DNA of 64,000 nt. Origin: Okapia johnstoni (Eukaryota; Chordata; Mammalia; Artiodactyla; Giraffidae). The DNA is taken from NCBI GenBank assembly GCA_024291935.2, contig CM044326.1, positions 33,913,948-33,977,947 of the forward strand. The letters run 5' to 3'. Position 1 is the first letter of the stretch. Every line of letters starts with the position of its first letter. A program made the position numbers and the translations under genes. Shown here piece by piece: positions 12,125-23,524 of this stretch. The notes beneath the pieces were generated by a model that searched no databases, had not been told where the DNA came from, and saw nothing but the letters and a program-made list of their open reading frames with translations.

Positions 12125-12620
12125 ACGTGTTAGTCGCTCAGTGGCGTTCGACTCTGCAACCCCATGGACTGTAGCCTGCCAGGCTCCTCTGTCCATGGGA
12201 TTCTTCAAGCGAGAATACTGGAGTGGGGGCTTTCCTGGTGCCTCAGTGGTAAAGAATCGGCCTCCCAATGCAGGAAGCCTGGTTTTGAGCCCTGATCCGG
12301 GAAGAACCCGCAGGCCTCAGAGCCAACTAGGCCCGTGTGCCACAACTAGTGAGCCTGTGCTCTAGAGCCTGGGAGCTGCGACTACTTAGGCCTGTGTGCC
12401 TAGAGCCCGTGCTCATAACAAGAGAGGCCACTGCAGTGAGAACCCTGCTCTCTGCAACGAGAGAAAAGCCAGCGCAGCAATGAAGACCCAGCACAACCAA
12501 ACAAAAAAATACTGGAGTGGGTAGCCACGCCTCTCCAGGGGATCTTTCCGACCCAGGGATCAAACCCGTCTCCTGCTATGCAGGCAGATTCTTTCCCATC
12601 TGAGCCACCAGGGAGGCCCT
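12125..12620 (-). mobile_element. Bov-tA/BovA2 SINE interrupted by CHR-2
   Basis: The two halves, 12125-12227 and 12508-12620, join into one antisense SINE ('tagtcgctcag' to 'gagccaccagggaggccc'). Confidence 0.87.
12228..12507 (+). mobile_element. CHR-2 SINE nested in Bov-tA
   Basis: It starts 'ggctttcctggtgcctcagt' and holds the CHR-2 body ('gaagacccagcacaacc') with an A-rich tail. The 14-base duplication aatactggagtggg flanks it at 12214-12227 and 12508-12521. Confidence 0.88.
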
Positions 12621-14245
12621 GACCTCACCGGCACTGGTAGTAACTATGCCGGAACAGCAGCACAGACTGGACCTGTCCTGGACGTGCAGAGCACACCCGG
12701 GCTCAGGTTCCAGACGCGCTTCTCTCCCTTTCCTGAAAGAGACCCTTCTCCAGGCCGTCTAAGGAAGCCCCCTCCTTGCTGGGTAGCTCCGGTGGTTGGA
12801 AAGCTCTCTGCGCGCTTCCTGAGTCTGTCTGCCCTGGTGGATTTAATTACAGAGAACGTCACGGCTCTACTCTTAGGACAGCCTCGTGCAGGCCACACTC
12901 CCAGGTCATGCACAACAAAATGCTGAGTGACGTGAAATCACTCCCGACAGGGAAGCTCACGTGTAATAAACAAAACAAACGCAACGGAAGCAGCTATAAA
13001 ACGGGCACCGCACTCCGCGTGTGCCACAGCCCTTCCTCACGGTGATGGGACTCGTGCTGACTGCGAGCTGCTGTTTGCACCAAGGTTCAAGCAAATGGTG
13101 TTTGTCAGCTGCAGAGCCTGTGGCCTCCTTCTCTCCTACGGGCAGAGCATGTGCCAGCTTGGCCGGGTAGACTCTGCCAGAGTCCACAGGAGGTCAGGGA
13201 GAGCCTGGGGACCACTGCCCTTCCTCGTGGGATACGGCGCCAGGCCACACGGAAAGCCTGGGACACATTCAGTCCCAGCACCCAGGCCTGGCCGATAAGT
13301 AGGATGCAGGTTAAAACAAAGAAAAGAACGGTTTAACGGCCAAACGTAACGCTGACTCGCGCACTACAGAGCAGTCAACCCTGCAGCAGCTAAGGCAGCT
13401 CTGCTTCCACATTCCCCAGAGACGACTGTCAAATTTCTCTGAAGACAATGTTCTCAATACTATGATAAAACAGTATCTAGCCTTCTTTAGGCTACTTAAA
13501 GACAGAATTTAGTACATACATACAATCTGTGTGTGTGTGCAAAACCATATAATACGGTTACAAATACACCGAGTATTTCTGAATCATTTGTATAACTTTT
13601 CAAACAGCACCTGGCATATTAAATTAGAGACTAGAGCAAATACAGCTTCCTTTTCCACATGCTCATCAGAAAGACCGAAGAGCAGCCAACGGAAGACCTG
13701 CCCTCAACGAGGCAGGCCTGAGGGACAGCGCCTGACCCAGTGGGGCCGGCACGGCCCCGCCCGCCGCGCTGCGGACTGCGGGCGACACTTTACGCTGAAT
13801 GCTGCCAGAGGGGTAAAGAGAGCTTGACTGTACCGTACTATCTGTCAGCGTTTACTTTTCTGGGAAAACTTCCCTTTTCTTTGTTGACATACCATTTATT
13901 TACGGCCCTTCTGTGCCAGCATAGACAGTGAATTCTGATTGTGGGCTGGGTTTCTCACACCTTGTCTTCTCTAAGGAGTGTTCCCCACTGTCCTGGGCCT
14001 GCAGTGTCCCTCAGGTCCCACCACACGTCTGAACGGTACCTAATCTCTTTTCTTAGTACATTCTTTCAGAGTTAAATATTAGTATTACCTACGTCTTCAG
14101 ATGGATGTCACTAGGTTTATGTAGCGTGTAATATCGAATTTCTAAATAACACCAAAATTAAAAATAAACAAACAAAGCCTGCATATTTAGGCCAAAAGAG
14201 CGTTCCAAGTTACTTCCCGTGATAAAAGCCCTGATATTCCTAATG

Positions 14246-14430
14246 TGCTCAAATGGTGACTCAGGGGTAAACAATCTGCCTGCAATGCAGGAGATGTGGG
14301 TTTAATCCCTGGGTCAGGAAGATTTCCTGGAGAAGGAAATGGAAACCCACTTCGGTATTCTTGCCTGGAGAATTTCATGGAGTTCACAGGGTCGCAAAGA
14401 GTCAGACACGACTGAGCATGCACAACTCAT
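14246..14430 (+). mobile_element. Bov-tA SINE
   Basis: Text runs 'gcaatgcaggagatgtgggt' ... 'ttgcctggagaatttcatgg' ... 'agtcagacacgactgagca', the sense Bov-tA order. It ends about 115 bases before the exon 13 donor-side border. Confidence 0.85.
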
Positions 14431-14546
14431 CAAACAGTAAAAGTGAGCACTGTTAGTTTAACCCAAGCTCCCCGAGCTCCTTAAGGAAAAGGGAGGGGCG
14501 CTAAGTGGGAGGCGCCCTGGCACGCAGCCGTGGGGCCAACACCTAC

Positions 14547-14688
14547 TTGCCACCAGTGGTCATCGTCTCCTTGGGGCCTCTTGGAAACGACGCCAGTCCG
14601 GAACCACAGGTTTCCTCGGATGTCCAGGGCCCACAGGCTCTGCTGGTCCCCGAGAGTTATACAGACGGGCTCCAAAGCCTGCCTCTCA
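14547..14688 (-). CDS. TECPR2: TECPR2 exon 13: residues 973-1020 (tectonin repeat)
   Basis: The exon encodes SERQALEPVCITLG, LWALDIRGNLWFRTG and PQGDDDHWWQ, a near-textbook tectonin repeat. The acceptor is TTTCCAG. The donor is CAA followed by GTAGGT; adenine at -1 is unusual but the +1 to +6 bases are good. It is 142 bases long and returns to phase 0. Confidence 0.96.
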
Positions 14689-15872
14689 CTGGAAACAAGG
14701 ACAACAGCGTGGAGTCAGCACCCAGGTTCTTGGTCCCCAGCGTGTCTGGGACGCTGACATCAAGTGTCTGGGGGGGGGCTTGGTGTGGGACAAGAGATGA
14801 GTCCCACCCGCAAGTTCCAAGGAAGGAAGCTTGAGTTCAATGGCTGTGCAGTATGTGCCGTTCAGACGTGTGGTGGGACCTGAGGGACACACTGCAGGCC
14901 CAGGACAGTGGGGAGCACCCCTTAGAGAGAGAACCCAGGGAAGAGGCGCAGGCGCGTGGGGGAGGCCAGGCCTGCGTGGGCCATCGCCCCACCCCTGCCT
15001 CCACCAATTAAGTGAACAGAAACCCCCAGCGCCAGGCTCTGCGGGGCAGCGGCAGCCTGGCAGACCCGCCCTCTCAGCGGACAGCACCCTCCCTCTGCCA
15101 TCCGGTGACGTCCCCGCCAGCTTTAGGGCTTAGCTGCGGTCCGCCCAGCACAGCGCCCCCCTGACCTCTGCAGGGGGCCGGGGCAGCCCCGTGAGGCATG
15201 TCCCTGGTCCGGCTCGGGACCATCTACACTAATGGGAGGTGGTTCCCCCAGACGGGAGCTCTGTGAAGCCAGGGCAGGGTCGTGTTCACACCCTCAGCCC
15301 AGCACCGCCCCTGGCTCTCGACAGGAGCTCACTCAAGTTCCCCGGGAAGCTGAACTCAAACCAGGAATATCCTAATCTCACTTTTCTAAGGACTACTGAT
15401 AATTTCACACTAGAAAAATTACCTGACAGTTAATTCTGCAATGAAAATTCTGACTGGTAGAAAGCAAACAAATAAACTGTAATTTATGGATAATTTCAAC
15501 TGACAAGGAGGATAATAAAGGAAAATATTTGGCTCAGTCATCTGAGACTCTGAACAGAAACTTTCTGACGCTGGGCAGTTCTGCAGGAAGAGCATCACGA
15601 GAGCCCAGTGGGCATGCAGGGCTCAAGGGGAGTGGCATTTTTAAACCTGAGCCCTGACCAACGTCCAGCGTGCCAGTTGGAGGGAGGCCCCTTCAAGGCC
15701 AGGCTGCTGGCACGGACTCTGACAATCGCGGAGAACACCGTGACCGTGGAGGCCTTCGGGGACCCGGCTCTGCCTGGCAGAGGCTCACACGGGTCCCTTA
15801 AGGGGCGTCAAGCTGACAAAGACCAGACGGGGACCAAGAGGACACAGACAGGGTCTGCCCCTGTGCGCATAC
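14689..15872 (-). other. TECPR2 intron 12
   Basis: It is 1184 bases of unique-looking sequence with a G/C-rich centre. A run of nine G at about 14771 is the only low-complexity tract noted. Confidence 0.8.
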
Positions 15873-16053
15873 CTGACGATGTCGCACTTCCACTGCTCCC
15901 CCTCAGGGCAGAAGCTGCTCACCCCCTCCCGGTACAGGAGGGCTCGCTGCTCCGTCAGCGCCCACACCACGCTGTTGCGGGCAGTGACCTGGGACAGCGG
16001 GAACGGACAGTCGACCTTCACGGCTCTGGCGCAGGGGCGATCCACGCTGAGAC
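15873..16053 (-). CDS. TECPR2: TECPR2 exon 12: residues 913-972 (tectonin repeat)
   Basis: This 181-base exon encodes LSVDRPCARAVKVDCPFPL, VVWALTEQRALLYREG and GEQWKCDIV. This is another tectonin blade with the W-A-L core. The acceptor is CCCCGGCAG and the donor is GTCAG followed by GTATGC. It ends in phase 2. Confidence 0.96.
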
Positions 16054-17695
16054 CTGCCGGGGAGGGCGGAAAGCCCCCCGAGACACACCATCAGGGTCTC
16101 ACTGCCCTTCTCATCCTGCTGCCGGCTTGTTTTCCTTTTGGTATTCTGTCATATCCTTTCCTTCTGTGGTGTTTTCTCTTTAAGGTTTAGCCAACATAAG
16201 AGGGTTAAACTGTGCTTAAATACAACGTCCACCAGAAGTGTTTTTGGATGCTCTCTGGAAACTGGAATAACAACAGTTCAGGACCCGCTAGTGTCCCCAA
16301 GAAGCTAAACAAGTTCTGAAAGAGCACGAAAGCCCAGCGCAGGAGAGCTGCCAGACCCGAGCCAGGAGGGCCCAGGCCCAGAGGAGCCGGTGCGCAGAGA
16401 CGCTCTCCGCACTCAGTGGCCACACCCCTTGGAGACTCTGCAAGTCCCATCTCACCAGCTCCGAAGCCACCCCTAAGGGAGCTGGCAGAGCAGCTGCTAC
16501 CTAAACCTCATACCTGTGGCCTCGGCCTGCAGTTGGGCCTCTGCACTCCCTGACATGCCCCTACTCATCACTAAAGTGCCCCTCGGTATCATAGTTCTTG
16601 GGCTGCATTTCCTCGGGCTCAACGTGGTGGGAATCACATACGGGACTTCTTACACTACTAATCCTCAGGTCAAACCCGGAGACTCTAACCTGGTAGCTCT
16701 GGGTGGGTCTGAGTTGGGCTGAAATCACTGCCCAGGTGATTCCTAAGGCCCTCCTCACCTCCAGGCCACAGCGCCCTCTTTCCCCAGCAGGAATGATATT
16801 CAGATGCCTCTGGAAGTTCGACGTTCCTGTCTTCCCAGATATTTTTTACTTTCCAGGAAGCCAAAGGAACAGGCTGGAGAGACTGGCGGGCACACGGGCC
16901 CGAAGCTGGCAGGGCTGCCCCCTGGGCTGAGGCAAGAGCTGCGGCTATGCTGGCGCCCCCACACCTGAGAGCGAGCCAGGTGCGAAGGGCTTCCAGTCCC
17001 AGAGCTGTCCCTGGCTGACCGTTCCCAACAGAGATGGAAACATCCTCTCGGAAGCAGCAGTATTAAACGGTTAAAAGACCGATCTTTACATAAATCCAAC
17101 AGGGCCTCTTGACAACCGAAAAAGAGCTCCTGCCCTGTGCTCATTTCCAGGTACTACTCAAGCACGTTGTTCTTGGAAACCCGTATCCCATTTTGCTGAC
17201 AGCACATAGACACTGACTCTCATTACCGTTTATTTTTAATAAACAAGTCCCACTGAGCCGCTTCCAGCAGCTAAAGGTTCCCCTCAGGGCAGTTTCCTAG
17301 GACAAGATAAACTGCTATTTGGAGCAGATTATTTCTCGTTGTTTTTTCCTGACCCATGTGTAAATAAGCAGGGCTTTGACCTGGCTGAAAAAACTGTCAT
17401 AACTTAAAGGGAAAAATGATTCTCATGTCATTTCTCTGTTACTCTTTCCTCTTCAGATTTGATACCACAGGAAAAGGGACATGCAACGGTTAGCCCTATA
17501 AGATTCTAAATAATTTTATTAATTCCTGCCATAAATATGTCCTGGCCTGAAAGTGAGTGAATAGCAGAAAGCTGCTAATAGATTCCAATGGCAAATACTC
17601 TTTCCGGAAATGTTTTAACTTAAATTCACATCTAGCCTCTCTCTCACTGCCTCTAAGCACATCGCTACCAAAGTGCAATCACCCCAAGCAGCCAC
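16054..17695 (-). other. TECPR2 intron 11
   Basis: Mostly unique-looking. The part at 16560-16790 resembles an old MER5-type non-autonomous DNA transposon ('agtgatttc...gggtgg...tctgag' pattern), but the match is too weak to call. Confidence 0.75.
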
Positions 17696-17869
17696 CTGTC
17701 TGCAGGTACAGGTCCCCGTTTGTCCTGATGATCCAGGCCGTGTCGTCGCTCAGGGCCACAAACACCGCCTGGGGCAGAGCTTCGTACCAGTGGCGCTTCC
17801 CCTTGATGGTCACTTTTCCGCATGCAAAGGCTCGGTTAGACTTCTGTTCAATCTTCCAAAGAAGGGCGC
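17696..17869 (-). CDS. TECPR2: TECPR2 exon 11: residues 855-912 (tectonin repeat)
   Basis: This 174-base exon encodes ALLWKIEQKSNRAFACGK, the HWYEALPQ segment and AVFVALSDDTAWIIRTNG followed by DLYLQTG. It carries one tectonin repeat and is a multiple of three, so phase 1 is kept. The acceptor is TTTCCACAG and the donor is ACAG followed by GTGGCT. Confidence 0.96.
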
Positions 17870-19571
17870 CTGTGGAAATAAAAATTCTATTCACGGGCCA
17901 ATGAACGCTGAGAATTCTTACCCACTAAACTCGCTTCTGGGTGCTGCGGGCAAGAGACTTCTCCAACATGCCCCCTTTGCTGCTACACCGGCTAGGGAAG
18001 GGCAGTGCCGAGGCTCGAGCCCCCCGGCCCCGGGCCCCCTCAGCCGCTTCCTCATGTGTGAAAGGGGATCGCCGGCACCACGCAGGCCATCAGGAGGGGA
18101 GACTGCATCCGGGACCCAGCACACAGGGCGGGCGTCAGGGGCCCTCACCGCGTGGGAGAGGAGCAGCACCGCCAGGTGGGCTGGGTGAGGGCGCGGATGG
18201 CCGTCCTGAGGCACAGGGGTATCCCGAGAACACCCCACAGGGACGCGAAGGGACAGGGTGAATTCTGGACCAGCCAAAGGGATCAGGTGCAGGAAAAGGA
18301 CACATCTGAGCTGGGCTGTCCCTTTTGCCACTTAGAAAAGGGTTATAATAAACAGAAAACGGGGAGGGAAGGAGGACAGGCAGATGGGAAGCCTGTCTGT
18401 GGAGACGGAGGCAAGGCGTAAGAAGCCACCAGGGTCGCTGAGAGCGCACAGACTGGGCTAGAGGGTCCGACACGAGGCGCTCAGGGAGGAGAGGCAGCTG
18501 GCCAAGCCCGCAGCCCCGAGTGCCCACCTTGGTCCGGGCCCTGCAGGACGGCTCAGCCAGAGCACCAACCTGGTGGAGACAAGAGCTCCCACTGGAGCAG
18601 TGAGGGACTGAATGGTGTGGAAGCACGAAGTAATTCACAGAATCAGCAAAGAACCAAAGTTTATAACTGGCTGGGGAGATGAACCCAAAGGTATATGAGA
18701 GGGAAAGGGTTAAAGTGCACAAGTATATAAAGCCAGTTAAGGGAACAGACTATTATCTTAGTCCCTAAGAAAAAATAGTTTTCAAACAGGCAAAAGATAG
18801 AACAAAACAACCCTGAACAAACTAGTATTTTACATTGTGACAAAGGCCAGGAGAGTCAGAGGGAGTCTCTAACAGCCATCACAGGCACAGTTTTGTCTGC
18901 CTTTCATTCTGATGTTCTAACAAACCAGCTACAACCAGGCAAATACACATACATACTTTTGTTCTACCCACCTCCCCAAATAGGTAAAGCAGCCAACATT
19001 ACAACAGACACAAGATTCTGTACAGATGGGGGCGGGGGTAGACCCTCACCCAGGAAGTGTCTGTCCAGCCCACTGACAATGGCCTGATCGTGGCTTGAAG
19101 GACTGAATGCATTTTCTTTTCACACCCCAAGAGTAGCTTGTTCACCCAAAGATGTATGCAGCTCATTAAAAAATAATTTCTAAGAAAGAAACCAAGTATT
19201 TCAAATTTATCCAACATATCCATGGGCCCATCTTCATTAGTTTAGTTGCTTTCAAGCAACACTAAGAAACAGGAACACATTTATTCTTATAAAAAGTTTG
19301 TATGTTAATGTTTCTTTTTTAAAAACCTCAAAATTCAAGCTATTTGCATAACTTAACATTTTGTTCATGTGTTACCACTGCAATTAATAAACTAAAAACT
19401 GAACTGCATTTACGCAATTTTTAGTTGATATCAAATTAAGCAGTCCACGTCCCATGGAGAAAGCCCTCAAACCTGCAGGAAAGGCCAGGTCTGCTGACTG
19501 GATGGTCCCGAGTGCTCGGGCGGCTATGTGGGGTGGGGAGGGGGCCGGGCACAGGGAGCCAGGAGGCGAAC
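17870..19571 (-). other. TECPR2 intron 10
   Basis: It holds no recognisable recent repeat or gene. The left half is GC-rich and 18600-19440 is AT-rich. Confidence 0.8.
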
Positions 19572-19755
19572 CTGAGGGCGAGACTGCCACCTGCTGGACG
19601 GCATCTTCGAACTTCTGCCAGCGCAGCCCAGCGCCCGGGAGCGCGCTGCAGAACAGGCCGCCTTTGTAGTCCAGGCACCAGAGGTACTTCTCGGAGACCG
19701 CCAAGCTGAGGATGCCGTGGCCGGGCCCGGAGTAGCCCATCCAGCTTTCTGCAAA
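19572..19755 (-). CDS. TECPR2: TECPR2 exon 10: residues 794-854 (tectonin repeat)
   Basis: The exon encodes FAESWMGYSGPGHGILSL, KYLWCLDYKGGLFCSALPG and RWQKFEDAVQQVAVSPSG. This is the first tectonin (TECPR) repeat, with the typical alternation of a small hydrophobic strand, W-x-LD-x-x-G and a solvent turn. The acceptor is CTTGTCAG and the donor is TCAG followed by GTTCGC. It ends in phase 1. Confidence 0.96.
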
Positions 19756-19978
19756 CTGACAAGGACAGAGCCTGCTGAGTCGGCGACAGAAGACGGAGCT
19801 GCGTGTGCCAGGCACTGAGAAGCCATGCGGAGACCGGCCCGCTGTCTCTGGACCAGTTCTACCAGAAACACTGTGAGATGGGAGCCGCTGTCCCTGCAGA
19901 GACCCCACAACGTCCCTGGATAAACACTTTTTCGTAGATACTATAACCTCTTCCCTAACCCAGGGCTTACATTATTCT

Positions 19979-20010
19979 ACAGGTATGCCTCACTTCACAC
20001 TTGTATGCAG
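19979..20010. mobile_element. Possible Tigger-like DNA transposon terminus
   Basis: 'tacaggtatgcctcacttc' resembles a TA target site followed by the CAGGYATRCCTC end of mammalian Tigger elements. No second end was found. Confidence 0.3.
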
Positions 20011-20839
20011 ACTGGTTTTTCGTACATCAAATCATTAGAGGAGAAATGGCACTACCACTATCTTTGTTTTCTCAAGATATTTCTTTTAAGTTCTGTTCCA
20101 GTCACCGAACAGGTGGTCTACCCTGTGGTTGATAGACACCCGGCCAGGACACTGCCTGACTGGATTTTGGAGGCTAAGGTTTAGCTGCTAGGAGTCTTTC
20201 AAAAAGCAAAGCTAAATAAAGTGTGTACTTTAAGAGTTTTCCAAAACTGCAAAAGAAACCCATGTATTTGCACAATCACCCATACAAGGACGTTCACTGC
20301 TTCACAGAGCATGATGCCCAATTCTTCTCAGCTGCCTCTGCTCCCTAGGACACGCCTTATCTAACCCCTCGAAGCCCACCAAAATGTGGCTTTCCAGGTG
20401 GCCAAGTTGGGTGAAGGCAGGTGAGGTCCTCACAGGGCTACGGGCCCTCTCACCAAGGACTTTCTAAAGTTCTGCCCAAGAAGCCCAACCGCGCAGGCCA
20501 GAGCTGCCTGGCTAATGCCGTGGCCGGTGGGGGCCCTGTTGCCACCCTCTGCCTGCACTTAGCTCATCACCAGCGCCCAAGTCCTGCTCAACTGGGAGGA
20601 TCTGCACATGTGTCTGGCTCCTCTCTGACTCTGGGACCCAGGACTGCCTGTCACAGGCACTGCAGTGTCCCAGTGCCAGACACAGACCTTGGCAGCCGAA
20701 GGCATTCAGGAACGGGTGAATGCACAGAAAACCGAGGGGAAGGGCACTTGGTCTTAAAGCAAGTAAGCGGGGCGTTTTGCTTTCGAGGCAGGACAGACAG
20801 CACAGAAGTTTGCAAGAGGGGACCCTGGGGCCACCCTGG

Positions 20840-20998
20840 CACCACTTGCTACGTGACCTGGTGAAGCCAACGAAGTGTCTGAGTCTCCACTTCCTCCTGT
20901 GAGATGGGAGCACCTAGCTCGTGGTTTTTGTTTTCAGAGAAGTAAACAAGTTAAATTTGTAAAGTGCGGAGCGTGGCACCTGGCCCCTGTGAGTGCTG
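20840..20998 (+). mobile_element. MIR SINE
   Basis: The MIR-like order is present: 'tgacctggtgaagcc', 'ctgagtctccacttcctcctgtgagatggg' in diverged form, and 'gcgtggcacctggcccctgtgag'. Old and diverged. Confidence 0.65.
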
Positions 20999-21156
20999 CC
21001 CCAACACTGTGCCTCGGCAGGACAGAGGTTCCAGGGGCATCTGGGGACAGCGCACAGGGCTGTAAGTTCACCTGCACAGTCCACACCTCACAGCCACATA
21101 GCAAGAAAAGTTACAATACACAGCTTTGAAACCAAACACATCTAATAATAATTGCT

Positions 21157-21390
21157 GGGCTTCCCTGTAAGAATCCGCCTGTCAGTGCAAGAGACATGGG
21201 TTTGATCCCTGATCTGGGAAGATCCCACGTGCCGAGGAGCAACTAAGCCCATGCGGCACAAGTACTGGGCCTGAGCTCTAGAGCCCGGGGACCCAAACGA
21301 CTGGGCCTGAGTTCTAGAGCCCGGGGACCCAAACGACTGGGCCTGAGCTCTAGAGCCCGGGGACCCAAGCTACTGATGCCCGCGCCTAGA
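21157..21390 (+). mobile_element. CHR-2 SINE, 3'-truncated, with internal tandem expansion
   Basis: It begins 'gggcttccctgtaagaatcc' and follows CHR-2 to 'gcgcctagagccc', where the family's usual 'gtgctccgcaacaag' tail is replaced by sequence resembling TECPR2 exon 9. Confidence 0.82.
21264..21371 (+). repeat. Three exact-length 36-bp tandem units
   Basis: Units begin at 21264, 21300 and 21336 with 'actgggcctgagctctagag' and are nearly identical. They expand a segment of the CHR-2 body. Confidence 0.93.
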
Positions 21391-21460
21391 GCCCAGGGTC
21401 ATCCGTGCCTAGCCGCTGCAGGTCCTGCAGGGAGCAGCTCCCTTCTATGCCCGTCACACC
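21391..21460 (-). pseudogene. Degenerate copy of TECPR2 exon 9 tail in intron 9
   Basis: An ungapped 70-base alignment to exon 9 (21885-21954) gives about 55 matches, including a 17-base run 'caggtcctgcagggagc'. Translated on the minus strand it reads CSLQDLQRLGTDDPGL, against RSLQDLRQLGTDDPGL in the exon. It lies 494 bases downstream in the transcript, is in the same orientation, lacks the donor and meets a stop just after. It is not a functional exon. Confidence 0.8.
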
Positions 21461-21867
21461 TTGGCACCGATGCTGAGTCAAAGAAATGCGCATCTGAGGA
21501 GAGGGGGCCGGGGAGTGCCAGCCTCTGGCCTGCTCAGCACCTTCTCCTCCACGAGTGGACAGGCCTCTGTCCACTGGGTTCCTGGAATGGCCCCAGCCAA
21601 CCCAGCTGCTCTCCAGGATGATGAACACTAGATGCCCAGTTGGACCAGCCCTCCCGGGTCAGAATCAACAGCGAGAGGCCACTCTTGTTGGTTACTGATT
21701 GGGAACGACAGGTCAGCAGGAGCCCAAGCCATTTCAGATCCCTGTACTGGAAGTCCCCTCAAATCTGGGCCTCCCCAACACTTGGCTTACAGGGTTGACA
21801 GTGGGAGCGTAACTTCTTCCCAATGTCAGTTCGCCAGTGATTTGCCTTAAGGAAGGAGCCCTCGTAC

Positions 21868-22856
21868 CTGATCGGCCTTGAGCAGCCCGGGGTCGTCCGT
21901 GCCCAGCTGTCTCAGGTCCTGCAGGGAGCGGCCCCCTCCCAGCTCCGTCACACTCGTCTCCGAGGACGAAGAAGGCAGCCCGTGGCCGTAGATGTCCTCC
22001 TCGTCGCTGGATGTCAGCCCCTGGTCCCGTGGGGGCTGCTCCTGGGCACCGGTCACTGAGGCCGAGGCCCAGGGAGGCGGTCGGCCTCCCCCCGCCAGGT
22101 CATGCACGGAAGCGATGACTGCCGTCTGGCCCGTGTCACCATCATGAGCAGCGCGCTGCGGACTTGGGCTGAGGTGGCGAGGGGCTCCCACGTGCGTCAG
22201 GAAGCCCTGCTCTTCAGGGGGCTCCTTGGCTCTGCCTTCGTCAGCCATGGCCCCTGGAAGCCACTGCTCTGCACTGGGGGCCCAGCTGAGGCGGGAAGGC
22301 ACCAGTGCCGAATCCATGAGGCAGGCTTCTGAGAAAGCGCCCCGGGGGCTATCAGGCTCCATGGCCCCCTCCCCCCGGGCCTCCGCTGCACCACCCGGCT
22401 CTCGGCAGGGCAGGTGTCCGCTGCCCAGCCCACTATCCGCAGGACGAGGCTCCTCCTCGAGCTCCACGATGTCCTCAGTGCCCTCCACGCCCTCCATCAG
22501 GCGCCAGGAGGAGCTCACCACCCCACCGGGCGGCTGTATCTCGCTCTCGCCGTCGTCCAGGGGGATTTCAGCTCTCCCGTCACCTCCTTCGTTCAGCAGG
22601 TCAGGGGCGGGCAGGGGTGCCTCCAGGACACTGAAGGCCTCGGGGTCGCTATACTCCGGCAGCGCACCACTGGCCTCCCCGCTGAGACTGCTCTCCTGGT
22701 CAGGAGACCCTGTGCTGGACCGGTCCACGACGCTGCCCAAGCTGGAGGCCACAGACGCCAGGTCCGTGCTCACGGACTGGGGGCTGTCCCCAGGACACTC
22801 ACAGGCAGGCGTCAACTCGAGGGAGCTGGGCCCTGCAGTGCTGCTCCCGCCTTCCA
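21868..22856 (-). CDS. TECPR2: TECPR2 exon 9: residues 464-793 (large linker exon)
   Basis: This 989-base exon encodes most of the acidic, serine- and proline-rich linker. It is poorly conserved except near the end, where SLSWAPSAEQWLPG-like, SSDEEDIYGHGLPSSSSE and TSVTELG segments match other mammals. It ends LLKADQ with donor CAG followed by GTACGA, phase 0. The 5' border is ambiguous: an AG at 22857 adds two residues (VE) over an AG at 22851, and both keep the frame. GC content is high, which creates long but meaningless open frames on the opposite strand. Confidence 0.95.
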
Positions 22857-23250
22857 CTTAAAACAAGAACGGTTGAGATTAGGTAGGACTCCACACAAAT
22901 GGCAAGACGCAAACTAAAAAACAAAAACCTGGCTTAAGAGAAAAAGCATCTTAAATGAAGGAGCTGTGATTGGAGAAGAATAAATCTCTCAAGTACAAAT
23001 TATCCCAATGCAGGGGTGTTTTTAATGGATGCACATACTGTACACGTGATGGACTCTGGGGCCTCCTTCAAGAAATGTTAACAAAGCGAAAACAAAGGAA
23101 CAAATGGATCACAGAACAATTTTTTAAAGTTATTAAAATATTAAGGCATCTAGTAACATTTTCCTTCAATACTGCATTGATCGTTAGTAGAGAGGCTCAG
23201 TAGGCATCAAGGAGTAATAAGTTAAAAACATTCAACGTTAAATCCTGTAT

Positions 23251-23510
23251 CTGGGACTCCCCCAGTGGTAGTGGTTAAAAACCCACCTACCAGTGCAGGG
23301 GATGTGGGTTTGATTCCTGGTCCGGGAAGATCCCACATGCCGCTGGGCAACTACGCCCATGAGCCACAACTCGAGCTCTGGAGCCTGTGAGCCGTGACGA
23401 GAAGCCTCTGCATGGAGAGGCCCGTGCAACATAACCCCTCTCACTGCCACTAGAAAAGCCTGGGTGCGGCAACAAAGACCCAGTGCAGCCAAAAGTAATT
23501 ACTTTTTAAA
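23251..23510 (+). mobile_element. CHR-2 SINE
   Basis: Head 'gggactcccccagtggtag', B-box-like 'gggtttgattcctgg' and tail 'aacaaagacccagtgcagcc' in the CHR-2 order. Confidence 0.85.
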
Positions 23511-23524
23511 AAATCCCTTATCTG

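Larger units (their letters stand above)
11695..14546 (-). other. TECPR2 intron 13
   Basis: It contains a Bov-tA carrying a nested CHR-2 SINE (12125-12620) and a second Bov-tA (14246-14430). The rest, including 12630-14240, is unique-looking sequence with no supported gene. Confidence 0.8.
19756..21867 (-). other. TECPR2 intron 9
   Basis: It contains a possible Tigger-like end at about 19979, a MIR, a CHR-2 with an internal tandem array and a degenerate copy of the exon 9 tail (all listed). Remaining sequence shows nothing. Confidence 0.8.

Noticed and set aside
22226..22917. Long plus-strand open frames (211 and 167 codons) opposite exon 9
   Set aside because: They are antisense to a GC-rich coding exon whose minus-strand frame, splice sites and homology are clear. 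Their composition is low-complexity serine/proline and resembles no family.
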